From Lactobacillus kimbladii (GTDB lineage: Bacteria; Bacillota; Bacilli; Lactobacillales; Lactobacillaceae), in the NCBI RefSeq assembly GCF_014323605.1, contig NZ_SCMB01000001.1, forward strand, positions 310,001-374,000: 64,000 nt of DNA. Reading direction: 5' to 3'. Position 1 is the first letter of the stretch. Each line of letters starts with the position of its first letter. The translations under genes and the position numbers were made by a program. Below, one piece after another: positions 44,307 through 53,396 of the stretch. The notes beneath the pieces are model-generated. The model saw only the letters and a program-made list of their open reading frames with translations, ran no database searches and was not told the origin of the DNA.

Positions 44307-44792
44307 TTATAAACTTTTTTCTAAAGCGTGTGCCGCTAAACCAATTGATAGAAGTGCATCTTTAGACAAAACTCCTTGTAATGTTTTTGGCGCTACTTCT
44401 TCAACGGCTCCAATTACTTTTAAACTGTAACTAACGACATGAAAATCTACCAAGTCATTATAAAACCCATCTTCATAGGGATTTTCATGATTATAAGTTA
44501 AATTAATTTCGTTTTTATCAACAAAACCATCAACGTGATTAGTTAAAATCCGATCCTGCAAATCGGTTAATTGCTCTGACAACTTAATTAAAGTCAGTTT
44601 ATGATCACTTTCAGTGTCGTAATACTGTTCTTGAGTCATGCCGAAGTATTCTTTTATTGGCTTATGCAAAACGTGCAAATTATCAATTACACGATAAACT
44701 TCCTCGGCATCAAAATCTGTTTCTTTATTTAAAATACTTTCTTGATTTGCGGCCAAGTCATCGGCCAAAGTTATTATTTCTAACTTCTCCAT
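44307..44792 (-). CDS. Conserved hypothetical protein
   Basis: The 161-residue acidic protein has an all-alpha look at both ends (MEKLEIITLADDLAANQESI; LQGVLSKDALLSIGLAAHAL) and a central beta-rich segment with YNHENPYEDGFYNDLVDFH. I do not recognise a family. It has AGGAGG before the start and an unrelated terminator at its end. Confidence 0.6.
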   Translation of the reverse strand: MEKLEIITLADDLAANQESILNKETDFDAEEVYRVIDNLHVLHKPIKEYFGMTQEQYYDTESDHKLTLIKLSEQLTDLQDRILTNHVDGFVDKNEINLTYNHENPYEDGFYNDLVDFHVVSYSLKVIGAVEEVAPKTLQGVLSKDALLSIGLAAHALEKSL

Positions 44793-44994
44793 GGTTTCCT
44801 CCTAAAGTTCATTATATATTATACCAAAAAAACAACTATTGCACTTTTTGAAGGAAAAGTTTCTGATATTTAAGCAAAAAGAAAATAATTAAAAAATTTC
44901 AGCACAATAACTGGGAAAAATTGTTTTTAAAAGAATAAAAATATTTTGGCGTATTTATTTATGAACGTTAATATATATTTAAGGAGAATAAGAC

Positions 44995-45561
44995 ATGAAT
45001 AATATTACTCGCTGTCCTTGGAGTGACCATGATGATTCCTTAATTAGGGATTATCACGACCACGAATGGGGCAAATTAAACTTAGATGAACGTTACTTAT
45101 TTGAAATGCTGGTGCTGGAACTGTTTCAGTCTGGTCTCAGTTGGTCTACAGTTTTGCATAAACGGCAAAATTTTCGCCAGGCTTTTTGCAATTTTGTTCC
45201 CGCAGAAGTTGCGCAAATGACCGAACAGGATCAGGCGCGCTTATTGCAAGACAAAGGAATCATTCGCAATCAAAGAAAAATTGCCGCTGCAATTACCAAC
45301 GCACGCGCACTATTAATTATTGATGCCAAACACGGCAATTTTGCACATTATTTACAAAAATTCATTCCTACTCCCATTATTCATCATCCTCAAACAAGTG
45401 ATGAGGTGCCAACGACAAACAAAATTGCGCAAAAATTAGCAAAGCATATGAAAAAAGACGGTTTTACTTTTGTGGGGCCAGTAATTCTATACTCTTTTCT
45501 GCAGGGCGTTGGTTTAATCAACGATCATTTAGAAAATTGTCCCTTTAAATATCACGGCTAA
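44995..45561 (+). CDS. tag: DNA-3-methyladenine glycosylase I
   Basis: The 188-residue base-excision repair enzyme removes 3-methyladenine. The Tag signature is intact: RCPWSDHD with zinc Cys7, YHDHEWGK with zinc His, LFQSGLSW, and the C-terminal HLENCPFKYH carrying the last zinc Cys. AAGGAG lies near the start. It is monocistronic. Confidence 0.95.
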   Translation: MNNITRCPWSDHDDSLIRDYHDHEWGKLNLDERYLFEMLVLELFQSGLSWSTVLHKRQNFRQAFCNFVPAEVAQMTEQDQARLLQDKGIIRNQRKIAAAITNARALLIIDAKHGNFAHYLQKFIPTPIIHHPQTSDEVPTTNKIAQKLAKHMKKDGFTFVGPVILYSFLQGVGLINDHLENCPFKYHG

Positions 45562-45566
45562 AAAAA

Positions 45567-45600
45567 TGAATCAAGCTGATATCCACATGCTTGATTCACT
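45567..45600. terminator. Terminator between tag and the phn operon
   Basis: TGAATCAAGC pairs with GCTTGATTCA; A- and T-rich flanks on both sides fit the convergent arrangement. Confidence 0.8.
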
Positions 45601-45620
45601 ATTTTGAGATATTTTCGTTT

Positions 45621-46433
45621 TTAGACTAATTTTTTACGGATCCAGCCCGAAATCCAGTCAATGATCACAACCATAATGATGATACCCAGTAAAATGATAC
45701 CAACACGATTCCATTGACGGTATTGCAGTGCGATGATTAACGGGTAGCCGATACCTCCGGCTCCAACCAAGCCTAAGATAGAAGCTGACCGAATCGAAAC
45801 ATCAAACCGGTATAAAGTGTTTGAAATTAACGCCGGCATTAAATTAGGCAAAGTAGAAAACATGATAATATTTGTTTTTGAGCCTCCAACAGCAGTAACT
45901 GCTTCGTTGGGACCATCCTCCAAGTTCTCAATTGCTTCAGAAAAGAGCTTGGCGAGCATCCCCACTGAGTGAAAGCCAAGTGCTAAAACACCGGCAGCAG
46001 AACCAGGTCCGACAGCTTTAATAAACATTAAGGCTAAAACAATTTCTGGAAATGATCTGATTATTGCCAGCACAATCTTGCCCGACCGTGAGACATACCA
46101 GTGCTTGTGCTTAGTATTCGCGGCCCAGAAGGCAAAAGGCAGTGAGATAATGGCAGAAATGAATGTTCCTAAGAAGGCAATGCAAACAGTTTCCCATAAT
46201 TGCGACAGTAAGTCTTCGCCTGAACCGTTATAGACATAAGACCAATCAGGATGAAAAATACCAGAAAAGATCGCACCGGCAATCTGTCCAGCCGTTTCTT
46301 TGATTCCACCAAAATCGATTCCTGTGCATGACCAAACAACTAAAGCTGCAGTAACAATTGCTATCAGCCAGTGCAAAACACGCTTTTTGACATCTATAGG
46401 CCTAGGAGGCAATTTTTTCATACTCGTATCCAT
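45621..46433 (-). CDS. phnE: Phosphonate-type ABC transporter permease 2
   Basis: The 270-residue inner-membrane protein has about six helices and the EAA loop (EAIENLEDGPNEAVTAVGGS), and GGIGYPLIIAL, typical of PhnE. It overlaps the preceding permease gene by one base, so the two are co-translated. With the other PhnE and PhnC it forms the import pore for phosphonate or phosphite-like ligands. Confidence 0.93.
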   Translation of the reverse strand: MDTSMKKLPPRPIDVKKRVLHWLIAIVTAALVVWSCTGIDFGGIKETAGQIAGAIFSGIFHPDWSYVYNGSGEDLLSQLWETVCIAFLGTFISAIISLPFAFWAANTKHKHWYVSRSGKIVLAIIRSFPEIVLALMFIKAVGPGSAAGVLALGFHSVGMLAKLFSEAIENLEDGPNEAVTAVGGSKTNIIMFSTLPNLMPALISNTLYRFDVSIRSASILGLVGAGGIGYPLIIALQYRQWNRVGIILLGIIIMVVIIDWISGWIRKKLV

Positions 46434-47236
46434 TATTGCATCAACGCCTCCCGTGATTTAGATGAAACATAATCAATTAGTACCACTACTATGATGATCA
46501 CGATAATAATTGTACCTGTCTTAGGATAATCAAAGATTTGCAGCGTCTGTTGCAGATACAAACCAATACCACCGGCACCGATATAACCTAAAACAGTTGA
46601 AGCACGCACGTTAATTTCAAATGCATACAAACAATAGGAAATAAAATAGGTCATAACCTGAGGCAAAACCGCAAAGACGATGATTTGCAGCTTATTAGCA
46701 CCAACCGCGGTTAAGGCTTCAATTGGACCTGGATCAATAGTTTCAATTGCTTCGTAAAACAGTTTGACCACAATTCCGAACGTACAGATAGCCAAGGCTA
46801 AAACACCGGCTACTGGCCCTATACCAACAATAGCTACGAAGATAGCACCTAAAAGCAGGTCAGGAACTGTTCTGATGATATTCATTATAATCCGCAATAT
46901 TCCCGTAAGTGCTTTATTTTTCACAATATTGCGGGCAATAAGCAAAGAATAAATAAAAGCAATTACAGAGCCGATTGCCGTACCCAAGATCGCCATCTTA
47001 ATAGTTTCCAGCAAAAGTGGCACTACAGTGCCAAGGTATGACCAGTCAGGATGCAGCATTTGCAAGAAAATGTCAGCAAATTGACCGAAGTTGGCAAACA
47101 AGGCACCTAAGTCAGTTTTGGTTTCATTAGTAGAAATGAATAATCCAGCAATAAAGAGCAGTACCCAAAGCAAGTTTAAGATTTTAAACTTTTTCTTAGG
47201 CAAAGCCCTCAATTTTTCTTGCTCTGTGCTACTCAT
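46433..47236 (-). CDS. phnE: Phosphonate-type ABC transporter permease 1
   Basis: The 267-residue permease is related to the next gene, with [20 protein letters not shown] as EAA loop and [14 protein letters not shown] place the start at ATG 47236, which overlaps the last codons of phnC (ATGAGTAG), because the longer frame has no ribosome site and no membrane content. The two-permease layout fits a heterodimeric channel. Confidence 0.92.
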   Translation of the reverse strand: MSSTEQEKLRALPKKKFKILNLLWVLLFIAGLFISTNETKTDLGALFANFGQFADIFLQMLHPDWSYLGTVVPLLLETIKMAILGTAIGSVIAFIYSLLIARNIVKNKALTGILRIIMNIIRTVPDLLLGAIFVAIVGIGPVAGVLALAICTFGIVVKLFYEAIETIDPGPIEALTAVGANKLQIIVFAVLPQVMTYFISYCLYAFEINVRASTVLGYIGAGGIGLYLQQTLQIFDYPKTGTIIIVIIIVVVLIDYVSSKSREALMQ

Positions 47237-48002
47237 CTTCATCACCACCGGAATAGATCTTATCAAACGTGGTTGCCGGAGTATCAGACATCTTACCGTC
47301 ATAGATAATTTCACCAGCACGAACTCCAATGACTCGCTTGCCAAATTCCTGTGCCAGTTGCACGCTGTGCAGGTTAATGACAACAGTCATGCCATGCTTT
47401 TCGTTAAGCATCTGCAAGTCTTTCATCACCCGACGTGAAGTCTGTGGGTCAAGCGAAGCTGTTGGCTCGTCTGCCAGAATAATATCCGGGTTTTGGGTTA
47501 AAACACGCGCAATCGCTACCCGCTGCTGCTGTCCACCGGACAATTCATCAGCACGAGAGTAAACTTTGTCTTCAAGATCAACTTGTTGCAAAGCGTCATA
47601 GGCCCGTTGTTTATCTTCTTTAGTAAAAAGGTTTAGAGTAGATTTCCAAGTTGGATAGTATCCAACTCTGCCAGTTAAAACGTTACGCATCACGCTTGAG
47701 CGCTTAACTAAGTTAAAGCTTTGGAAAATCATCCCAATATGACGACGCAAAGTTCTTAATTTTTTACCCTTAGCCTTGGTAATAGATTCACCGTTAATTA
47801 AAATATCACCCTCAGTAATATCAATTAAACGGTTAATCGACCGCAAAAGCGTTGATTTGCCGGCGCCAGATAGACCAACAATAACGACAAATTCACCTTT
47901 ATTGATAGTTAAATTGACGTCTTTTAAACCAACAACATCTTTGCCATAAACTTTTTTAACGTTTTTTAATTCGATTATTGGCTTAACTGCAGAATCTGCC
48001 AT
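47229..48002 (-). CDS. phnC: Phosphonate-type ABC transporter ATP-binding protein
   Basis: The 257-residue ATPase has Walker [12 protein letters not shown] near 45, signature [15 protein letters not shown], Walker [13 protein letters not shown] and the H-loop region. It is the energising subunit of the importer encoded by this operon and lies 21 bases behind phnD. Confidence 0.95.
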   Translation of the reverse strand: MADSAVKPIIELKNVKKVYGKDVVGLKDVNLTINKGEFVVIVGLSGAGKSTLLRSINRLIDITEGDILINGESITKAKGKKLRTLRRHIGMIFQSFNLVKRSSVMRNVLTGRVGYYPTWKSTLNLFTKEDKQRAYDALQQVDLEDKVYSRADELSGGQQQRVAIARVLTQNPDIILADEPTASLDPQTSRRVMKDLQMLNEKHGMTVVINLHSVQLAQEFGKRVIGVRAGEIIYDGKMSDTPATTFDKIYSGGDEDE

Positions 48003-48023
48003 TATAAACTTCCTTTGTATTCC

Positions 48024-48950
48024 TTATTTTTTGGTCGATTCGATAATTTTTTCATATTTACGCACAACGTTAAAGTCACTGTCTTTAGTGTGAACGTATC
48101 CTTCATGGGTGTAAATACTCTCGATGACTTTTTTACCCTTCTTAGACTTGCCAATATCGATAAATGCCTTAGCCAGCTTCTTTCTGAATGAGTCAGACAT
48201 GCTGGGAACAACGGAAATCGTATCGTTGGGAATAGGCTTGGTAAAGTAAATTGGTACTACTTGACTCATGATTTTAGGATTGTCGTCTTTCACAATTGTC
48301 CGCGCATCTTCAAACACAAATGCGGCGTCTGTGTCACCATTGAGCACATTTAGTACAGCTTGATCTTGACCAGTCACAGTGACTAACTTGCAACTCTTGC
48401 GTACATCAAGACCCTTTTCCTTCAATTCGGCAATTGGAAAAACGTAGCCGGCTGAAGATGTAGGACTTTGAATAGAAATTGACTTGCCTTTTAAATCTTT
48501 CCAACTCTTAATTTTAGAATTTTTCTTAGCTACAATCTCAGCACGATAGAAGTTAACCAGTTCCTTGGTTGGACGTCCGTTTGGTTGTTTAACTCCATAT
48601 CTTTGTGCTTGGAGCAATACATCTGCTGCTCCTTGCTTATGAGCTAAAATATAGCCATTTGGCGGCAAGAAACCTACATCAACTTTCTTAGACTTCATGG
48701 CCTCAACCACCGTGTTGTAGTCGGTAGACATTGATACATGTACTGGAATGCCTAAACGGTCCGACAACATTTTTTCCAGTGGTTTTGCACGAGATTCCAG
48801 TTTAGTGGCAGCCTGACTAGGAACGAATTGGACGTTCAAAGACTTAGGCGTGCCAGTATCTTTGCTCTTTTCCTTGTTTGAGCAGGCAGCCATCATGAAT
48901 GCTACTAAAAAAATAGCGGCACCAGCTAGTATTTTTCTAAATTTTTTCAT
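48024..48950 (-). CDS. phnD: Phosphonate-type substrate-binding lipoprotein
   Basis: The 308-residue lipoprotein has a signal ending in the lipobox MAAC (Cys near 21) and the PhnD fold: VQFVPSQAA-type start, LGIPVHVSMSTDYNTVVEAM, VDVGFLPPNGY and FVFEDARTIV. It captures the ligand outside the cell and passes it to PhnE. The start is one of two Met codons just after GGGAGGG; I used the second. It is preceded by a 37-codon leader peptide and is a close relative of the second phnD upstream. Confidence 0.92.
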   Translation of the reverse strand: MKKFRKILAGAAIFLVAFMMAACSNKEKSKDTGTPKSLNVQFVPSQAATKLESRAKPLEKMLSDRLGIPVHVSMSTDYNTVVEAMKSKKVDVGFLPPNGYILAHKQGAADVLLQAQRYGVKQPNGRPTKELVNFYRAEIVAKKNSKIKSWKDLKGKSISIQSPTSSAGYVFPIAELKEKGLDVRKSCKLVTVTGQDQAVLNVLNGDTDAAFVFEDARTIVKDDNPKIMSQVVPIYFTKPIPNDTISVVPSMSDSFRKKLAKAFIDIGKSKKGKKVIESIYTHEGYVHTKDSDFNVVRKYEKIIESTKK

Positions 48951-49001
48951 CATGCCCTCCCAGACATAAAAAAAGACTTTAGCTAAAAACACGAATGTGA
49001 A

Positions 49002-49115
49002 TTAAACTAAGTCTTTCAATAACACTTTTACTAAAAAGCGAACAATACCATTTTGAAAGGAACGAAAAGGCTTTTTTGCAAAAACTTCAATGAACGCCAA
49101 GCGCCGTTTTTGCAT
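49002..49115 (-). CDS. 37-residue leader peptide ORF before phnD
   Basis: A short ORF starts at ATG 49113-49115 behind a very strong GAAAGGAGGG site and ends 51 bases before phnD. It reads MQKRRLAFIEVFAKKPFRSF then QNGIVRFLVKVLLKDLV. It is rich in Arg/Lys and hydrophobics with no signal. A related peptide with RSF and QN lies before the second phnD, so a conserved role, perhaps translational control, is likely. The gene function is unknown. Confidence 0.55.
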   Translation of the reverse strand: MQKRRLAFIEVFAKKPFRSFQNGIVRFLVKVLLKDLV

Positions 49116-49275
49116 TACCTTCACCCTCCTTTCGACATACTGTATTTATTCTATCAAATAATAGCAGAAATGTTTTATTTAGAAAAGAGAATTGACTAGA
49201 AATCTTATTTTGTTTAAGAAAGTTTATTTAATTCCTATTATGTAGCCTTTTTAGATTTTTAAAATATTGGGGAAA

Positions 49276-50208
49276 TTATTTCTTAGTAGAAGCAATTACT
49301 TTATTATATTGACGAATAATGTCGTAGTCGCTGTCTTTTGCGTAAGTATAGCCTTCTTGGTTATAAACATTTTCAATAATCTTTTTACCTTCTTTAGACT
49401 TGCCAATAGCAATAAATGCTTTAGCCAGTTTCTTCTGGAAGGATTTTGGCAAACTTGGGATAACTGAAATGGTATCGTTAGGAATACGCTTGGTGAAGTA
49501 GATTGGTACTACCTTGCTCATAATCTTCGGATCATCATTCTTAACATTATTACGTGCGTCCTCAAATACGAAAGCTGCATCAGTATCACCGTTTAAAACA
49601 TTTAAGACGCCTTGATCAGCACCTTTAACAGATACAGTTTTGCAACTCTTGGTTACATCTAAACCCTTTTGCTTTAATTCAGCAACTGGGAAAACATAGC
49701 CAGAGTCGGAAGTAATATCTTGAACTGAAATTGACTTGCCTTTTAAGTCCTTCCAGCTCTTAATTGAAGAACCCTTCTTAACCAGGATTTCGCCACGATA
49801 CGAATTAACTAATTCTTTGGTTTGAACACCATTTGGTTGCTTAATGCCATAACGAACTGATTGTAAAAGCAGGTCAGCTGCTTTTTGCTTGTGAGCCATA
49901 ATGTAAGCGTCTGAAGGCAAGAAACCAACATCAACTTTCTTTGACTTCATAGCTTCAACTAAGCCATTGTAGTCAGTTGACATTGAAACATGGACTGGGA
50001 TGCCAAGGCGCTTAGACAATAGTTTTTCCATCGGCTTAGCCCGTGCTTCCAACTTATTGGCAGCTACACTGGGCACAAACTGGACGTTAAGTGACTTAGG
50101 CGCGTCACTGCTTGAACTAGATTTCTTACTTGAATTGGAACATGCTGTCACACCGACTGTTAGTAACAAAGCAAAACATGCTATCAGAAACTTTTTAATT
50201 TTGGTCAT
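49276..50208 (-). CDS. phnD: Second phosphonate-type substrate-binding lipoprotein
   Basis: The 310-residue lipoprotein has lipobox VTAC (Cys near 23) and is almost parallel to the phnD at 48024: VQFVPSVAANKLEARAKPME, LGIPVHVSMSTDYNGLVEAM, VDVGFLPSDAYIM and DAAFVFEDARNNV. This points to a tandem duplication. The two receptors differ at positions near the ligand (PPNGY against PSDAY), so they may feed different ligands to one transporter. It has its own leader ORFs upstream. Confidence 0.92.
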   Translation of the reverse strand: MTKIKKFLIACFALLLTVGVTACSNSSKKSSSSSDAPKSLNVQFVPSVAANKLEARAKPMEKLLSKRLGIPVHVSMSTDYNGLVEAMKSKKVDVGFLPSDAYIMAHKQKAADLLLQSVRYGIKQPNGVQTKELVNSYRGEILVKKGSSIKSWKDLKGKSISVQDITSDSGYVFPVAELKQKGLDVTKSCKTVSVKGADQGVLNVLNGDTDAAFVFEDARNNVKNDDPKIMSKVVPIYFTKRIPNDTISVIPSLPKSFQKKLAKAFIAIGKSKEGKKIIENVYNQEGYTYAKDSDYDIIRQYNKVIASTKK

Positions 50209-50328
50209 TTGTTTTTTATACTCCTAATCAATATACACTAACGATATTTCTTGTTTTTTGAGCATAAACTTAGTTGTCACATTAATGGCACTACATTTAT
50301 GTAGATATTCAAATAAAATTGACCTGAA

Positions 50329-50352
50329 TTAACTTCCGCTGCTATTTTCCAT
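50329..50352 (-). CDS. 7-residue mini-ORF before the second phnD
   Basis: ATG 50350-50352 encodes MENSSGS and follows TAGGAGGGTGC, a near-perfect ribosome site. It lies about 120 bases before phnD. It may be a leader or decoy ORF. Confidence 0.35.
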   Translation of the reverse strand: MENSSGS

Positions 50353-50400
50353 TGCACCCTCCTAAATATTGAGCAAATAAAAAGGCAAAATATGACTATG

Positions 50401-50511
50401 TCATATCATGCCCTTGAAGATATTTTGAAAGAAAAACGAACGGTTAACGAAGCTAGTTGAAAAGTATACAAATAGGAAAACATATTAAAAATTTTTCCAT
50501 TTACTTTCATT
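50401..50511 (-). CDS. 36-residue leader peptide ORF, upstream of the second phnD
   Basis: ATG 50509-50511, behind GGAAGGTTGAGGG, encodes MKVNGKIFNMFSYLYTFSTS followed by FVNRSFFFQNIFKGMI. The RSF..QN core matches the peptide before the first phnD (FRSFQNGI), which points to duplication of leader plus gene. The distance to phnD is 192 bases. Confidence 0.5.
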
Positions 50512-50679
50512 GCCCTCAACCTTCCAAACAGTATAATTACGTTCATTCATTGAAAATGATACCATAAATATTCGCAAAAACGCAATAAAATATCGAATTT
50601 TATTTTGTTTTTGTATTATGAAAGTAAATTTTACGAACATCAGTAATACAAATTTTTTTAAGGTTCCTTATTTTGCACA

Positions 50680-50714
50680 AAAAAGACACACGATTTATTT
50701 ATCGTATGTCTTTT
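50680..50714 (-). terminator. Terminator of the usp gene
   Basis: AAAAAGACACACGAT pairs with ATCGTATGTCTTTT (one G-T) and a T-run follows on the minus strand. Confidence 0.85.
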
Positions 50715-50725
50715 ATTTTAGAAAT

Positions 50726-51217
50726 CTACTTGTTTTTACGTTCTGGCTTAATTGGATTATTGTCAATATCTGTTCTAACTATTAACACATCAGCCAAAGC
50801 ATGTTGATTAACATATTCTGTAACAGAACCCATCAACATTCTTTCTACTGCATTTAAACCAGTTGCACCCATGATAATCAAATCATTATGATGGTCTTTA
50901 ATAAAGTCATAGGAAATAATTGCTTTCGGGCTGCCATACCGAATGTGGTAATCAATATCATCAAAACCCAAATTATCATGAGCCCATTCCTTCAAACTCT
51001 TGAGATATTTTTCTGAATCTTGCGTCATCTGATAAACGGTGTCGCCTGTAATCAGCGTATCTTGCATCTCACCTAAAAACTGTCTGGTATCAATTACGCT
51101 TAAGACATCAATGTGAGCATTTTCCGTCATTGCAATTTTAACTGCTTTATCAAAGGATCTTTCTGCCGACTCTGAACCGTCGACTGGAACTAAAATACTA
51201 GCTTTTTTCGTTTCCAT
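50726..51217 (-). CDS. Universal stress protein family protein
   Basis: The 163-residue protein starts with the Usp strand SILVPVDGSESAERS, and has the ATP-binding loop GATGLNAVERMLMGSVTEYV with the G-2x-G-9x-G pattern. Usp proteins bind ATP and are induced by stress; the exact role is unknown. It has its own terminator. Confidence 0.92.
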   Translation of the reverse strand: METKKASILVPVDGSESAERSFDKAVKIAMTENAHIDVLSVIDTRQFLGEMQDTLITGDTVYQMTQDSEKYLKSLKEWAHDNLGFDDIDYHIRYGSPKAIISYDFIKDHHNDLIIMGATGLNAVERMLMGSVTEYVNQHALADVLIVRTDIDNNPIKPERKNK

Positions 51218-51358
51218 GTTCTCACCCTTTTGAAATATATTGTTCTTTTGTTTATTTTACCATAATTTCGATATACTCTTGGCTTTTTTTATAATTGTTT
51301 ATATACTTGTTTATTGCTAAAATTAGGTGTAATTGTCAAACGCAAAGGTGGAGGTATC

Positions 51359-52159
51359 ATGACCCAAAAACTAAAAAATCAATTAATTGGCGTAAAAAGT
51401 GGCCGTAATTTTCGCGAGCTTGGTGGCTATCAAACTAGAGATGGCAAAACCGTCAAAATGCACAAATTGCTTAGAACCGCTAATTTGGCAACCCTTGATA
51501 AGACTGACCTGAAATTTTTACAAGACTACGGCGTAAAATACGTTGTTGACTTTAGAAGCAAGGACGAAGTTGACCGGGAACCTGATCGTATACCTGAGGG
51601 TGCTATTTATAGCTTTGATCCGGTATTTAGCGAAGATTTGACCGAATCCTCAAAGGGAATTGACGAAATTCTTAGCGAAAAGCATCAAGATCCTAAAGCT
51701 GGATTTGACCACATGTTTTTAGCCTATGATGACATGATTAAAAGTGAGTCTGCCCAAAGAGCTTACCGCCACTTTTTTGACGTGTTGCTGGCTAATGACC
51801 AGGAAAATCAAAGTATAATTTTTCATTGTACTGCCGGCAAAGACCGGACTGGTTTTGCGGCATTGTTAATTTTGTCGGCTCTTGGCGTACCATTTGAAAC
51901 AATCAAAAAAGATTATCTTTTAACAAACGTTGCCACCAAAGACTTTGTTCATAATTTTTTACAAAAAGCTAAAGATGAAGGAGCAAATGACGCAACCCTA
52001 AACATCTTAAAAGACTTGCAAACTGTACATTCTGAATACATTGACTTTGTACTTACAACTATAAATAAAAATTATGGTAGCGTTGAAAACTACTTACGTG
52101 ATATTATGAGATTAACTGATGATGAAATCAGTAAGTTGCGTGAAATTTATTTAAATTAG
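51359..52159 (+). CDS. Tyrosine-protein phosphatase (Y_phosphatase3-type)
   Basis: The 266-residue protein has the N-terminal signature NFRELGGYQT and the catalytic P-loop HCTAGKDRTG with Cys157 and Arg163. It matches the lactobacillar dual-specificity or lipid-type phosphatase family that dephosphorylates phosphotyrosine and related substrates. I place the start at ATG 51359, five bases behind GGTGGAGG. The next gene, a nucleoside deoxyribosyltransferase, follows after 23 bases and may be co-transcribed. Confidence 0.9.
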   Translation: MTQKLKNQLIGVKSGRNFRELGGYQTRDGKTVKMHKLLRTANLATLDKTDLKFLQDYGVKYVVDFRSKDEVDREPDRIPEGAIYSFDPVFSEDLTESSKGIDEILSEKHQDPKAGFDHMFLAYDDMIKSESAQRAYRHFFDVLLANDQENQSIIFHCTAGKDRTGFAALLILSALGVPFETIKKDYLLTNVATKDFVHNFLQKAKDEGANDATLNILKDLQTVHSEYIDFVLTTINKNYGSVENYLRDIMRLTDDEISKLREIYLN

Positions 52160-52182
52160 GTTTAATGGTAAGGAGAAATTTT

Positions 52183-52659
52183 ATGACTAAAACAAAAACT
52201 GTTTATTTTGGTGCCGGTTGGTTTAACGATAAGCAAAACGATGCTTACAAAAAGGCAATGAAAGCCTTAGAAGAAAACCCAACCATTGACCTGGAAAACA
52301 GTTATGTTCCTTTGGATCATCAATACAAAAACATCAGCGTTGAGGAAAATCCCGAATATCTGCGTGATCGTGAATGGGAAACTGCAACTTACCGTGGCGA
52401 TTTAACCGGTATTAAAGCCAGTGATGTTATGATCGGAGTATATCTACCTGATGAAGAAGATGTTGGTCTAGGTATGGAGCTGGGTTATGCTTTATCACAA
52501 GGAAAATACATTGTGTTGGTCATCCCTGATGAAGACTACGGCAAACCAATTAATTTAATGAGCTGGGGCGTTTGCGACATTGCTCTTAAAGTGAGCGAAT
52601 TAAAAGATTTTGATTTTAATAAGCCTCGCTTTGGCTTTTACGATGGTGCTGTTTATTAA
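52183..52659 (+). CDS. ntd: Nucleoside 2-deoxyribosyltransferase
   Basis: The 158-residue enzyme moves 2-deoxyribose between nucleobases in salvage. It matches the L. helveticus/L. leichmannii enzyme throughout: YFGAGWFNDKQNDAY, DLENSYVPLDHQYK, GVYLPDEEDVGLGMELGYAL with catalytic Glu99, and the C-terminal FYDGAVY. The start ATG 52183 is preceded by AAGGAG. It is a hallmark gene of Lactobacillus. Confidence 0.95.
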   Translation: MTKTKTVYFGAGWFNDKQNDAYKKAMKALEENPTIDLENSYVPLDHQYKNISVEENPEYLRDREWETATYRGDLTGIKASDVMIGVYLPDEEDVGLGMELGYALSQGKYIVLVIPDEDYGKPINLMSWGVCDIALKVSELKDFDFNKPRFGFYDGAVY

Positions 52660-52696
52660 AAATAACATTTTGTCGAAGCAAAACTAAATATGACAA

Positions 52697-52726
52697 AAAA
52701 CCGTTTCTGTTGAAACGGTTTTTGTG
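52697..52726 (+). terminator. Terminator of ntd
   Basis: AAAAACCGTTTC pairs with GAAACGGTTTTT over a 4-base loop. The same hairpin recurs at 53060-53088 at the end of the first duplication unit. Confidence 0.85.
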
Positions 52727-52864
52727 TGAGCAAGATATGATTGTTCAAGGTAGTTTAAGCTTAGTGTATAAAATTAACTGCATATTGCTAAATTAGCGCT
52801 AGCTTTGCAATTTAAAAATGCCTTATATACTTTAGCGCTATGAATTCTGCTCTATAATACTTAA

Positions 52865-52893
52865 TTGCACCATAAAAGCATTCATGCTAAAAT
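52865..52893 (+). promoter_or_regulatory. Promoter of antitoxin RNA copy 1
   Basis: TTGCAC and TAAAAT are 17 bases apart with an extended TG before the -10, giving transcript start near 52900. Confidence 0.6.
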
Positions 52894-52899
52894 ACAGGT

Positions 52900-53030
52900 G
52901 TAAGAAAAAGGAAGACTTACGCCAATAAGTCTTTCTCACGTAGAGTCGCCACAAAGGACGGTAACTGCGCTTATAATATTTTTTGTTTTACATTAAAACC
53001 GCCCAGCCAGTATCTAGGACGGTTTTTGAT
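52900..53030 (+). ncRNA. Putative type I antitoxin RNA, copy 1 (orphan)
   Basis: The transcript is predicted between the promoter and the bidirectional-type terminator (AAACCGCCC/GGACGGTTTTT). It has the hairpin AAGACTTA/TAAGTCTT and the element GGACGGTAACTGCGC (52956-52970). Next to it is only a toxin remnant, so this copy has no obvious own target. Confidence 0.5.
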
Positions 53031-53034
53031 TTGC

Positions 53035-53061
53035 TCATTTATCATGATGCTTGTTAATAAA
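53035..53061 (-). pseudogene. Remnant of a holin-like toxin gene (last codons only)
   Basis: The minus strand reads FINKHHDK then stop, matching the end of the intact toxin (FIDKHHDK). The rest is gone at the junction with unit 2. It shows that unit 1 once carried a complete toxin gene. Confidence 0.7.
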
Positions 53062-53225
53062 AACCGTTTCTGTTGAAACGGTTTTTGTATGAGCAAGATA
53101 TGACTGTTCAAGGCAGTTTAGCTTAGTGCGTATAATTAACTGCATGTTGTTAAATTAGTGCTAGCTTTGCAATTTAAAATGCCTTGTATTCTTTTACGCA
53201 ATGAATTCTGTTCTATAATACTTAA

Positions 53226-53254
53226 TTGCACCATAAAGGTATCCATGCTAAAAT
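53226..53254 (+). promoter_or_regulatory. Promoter of antitoxin RNA copy 2
   Basis: TTGCAC (53226-53231) and TAAAAT (53249-53254) are 17 bases apart, with an extended -10, as in copy 1. Confidence 0.6.
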
Positions 53255-53260
53255 ACATAT

Positions 53261-53389
53261 GTAAGAAAAAGGAAGACTTACGCCATAAGTCTTCCTCACG
53301 TAGAGCCGCCACAAAGGACGGTAACTGCGCTTATAGTTATAATTTTTTAAATTTATAAACCGCCCAGCTAGTATCTAGGACGGTTTTTT
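53261..53389 (+). ncRNA. Putative type I antitoxin RNA, copy 2
   Basis: Predicted RNA of about 130 bases is convergent with the toxin mRNA and ends at the same terminator. It contains GGACGGTAACTGCGC (53316-53330), similar to GGACGGTAGCTGCCGC in the toxin mRNA leader. Its 3' end is fully complementary to the toxin mRNA's 3' end because both cross 53358-53389. Base pairing at those places is the likely way it blocks the toxin. Confidence 0.55.
53358..53389. terminator. Shared terminator of toxin mRNA and antitoxin RNA
   Basis: AACCG-CCC/GGA-CGGTT stem with T-runs toward the plus strand and AT-rich DNA toward the minus strand. A shared convergent terminator is a hallmark of Fst-like type I loci. 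Confidence 0.7.
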
Positions 53390-53396
53390 GATGCGA

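Noticed and set aside
50209-51313. Lacto-usp type regulatory RNA before the usp gene
   Set aside because: No structured conserved element was recognisable upstream of 51217.
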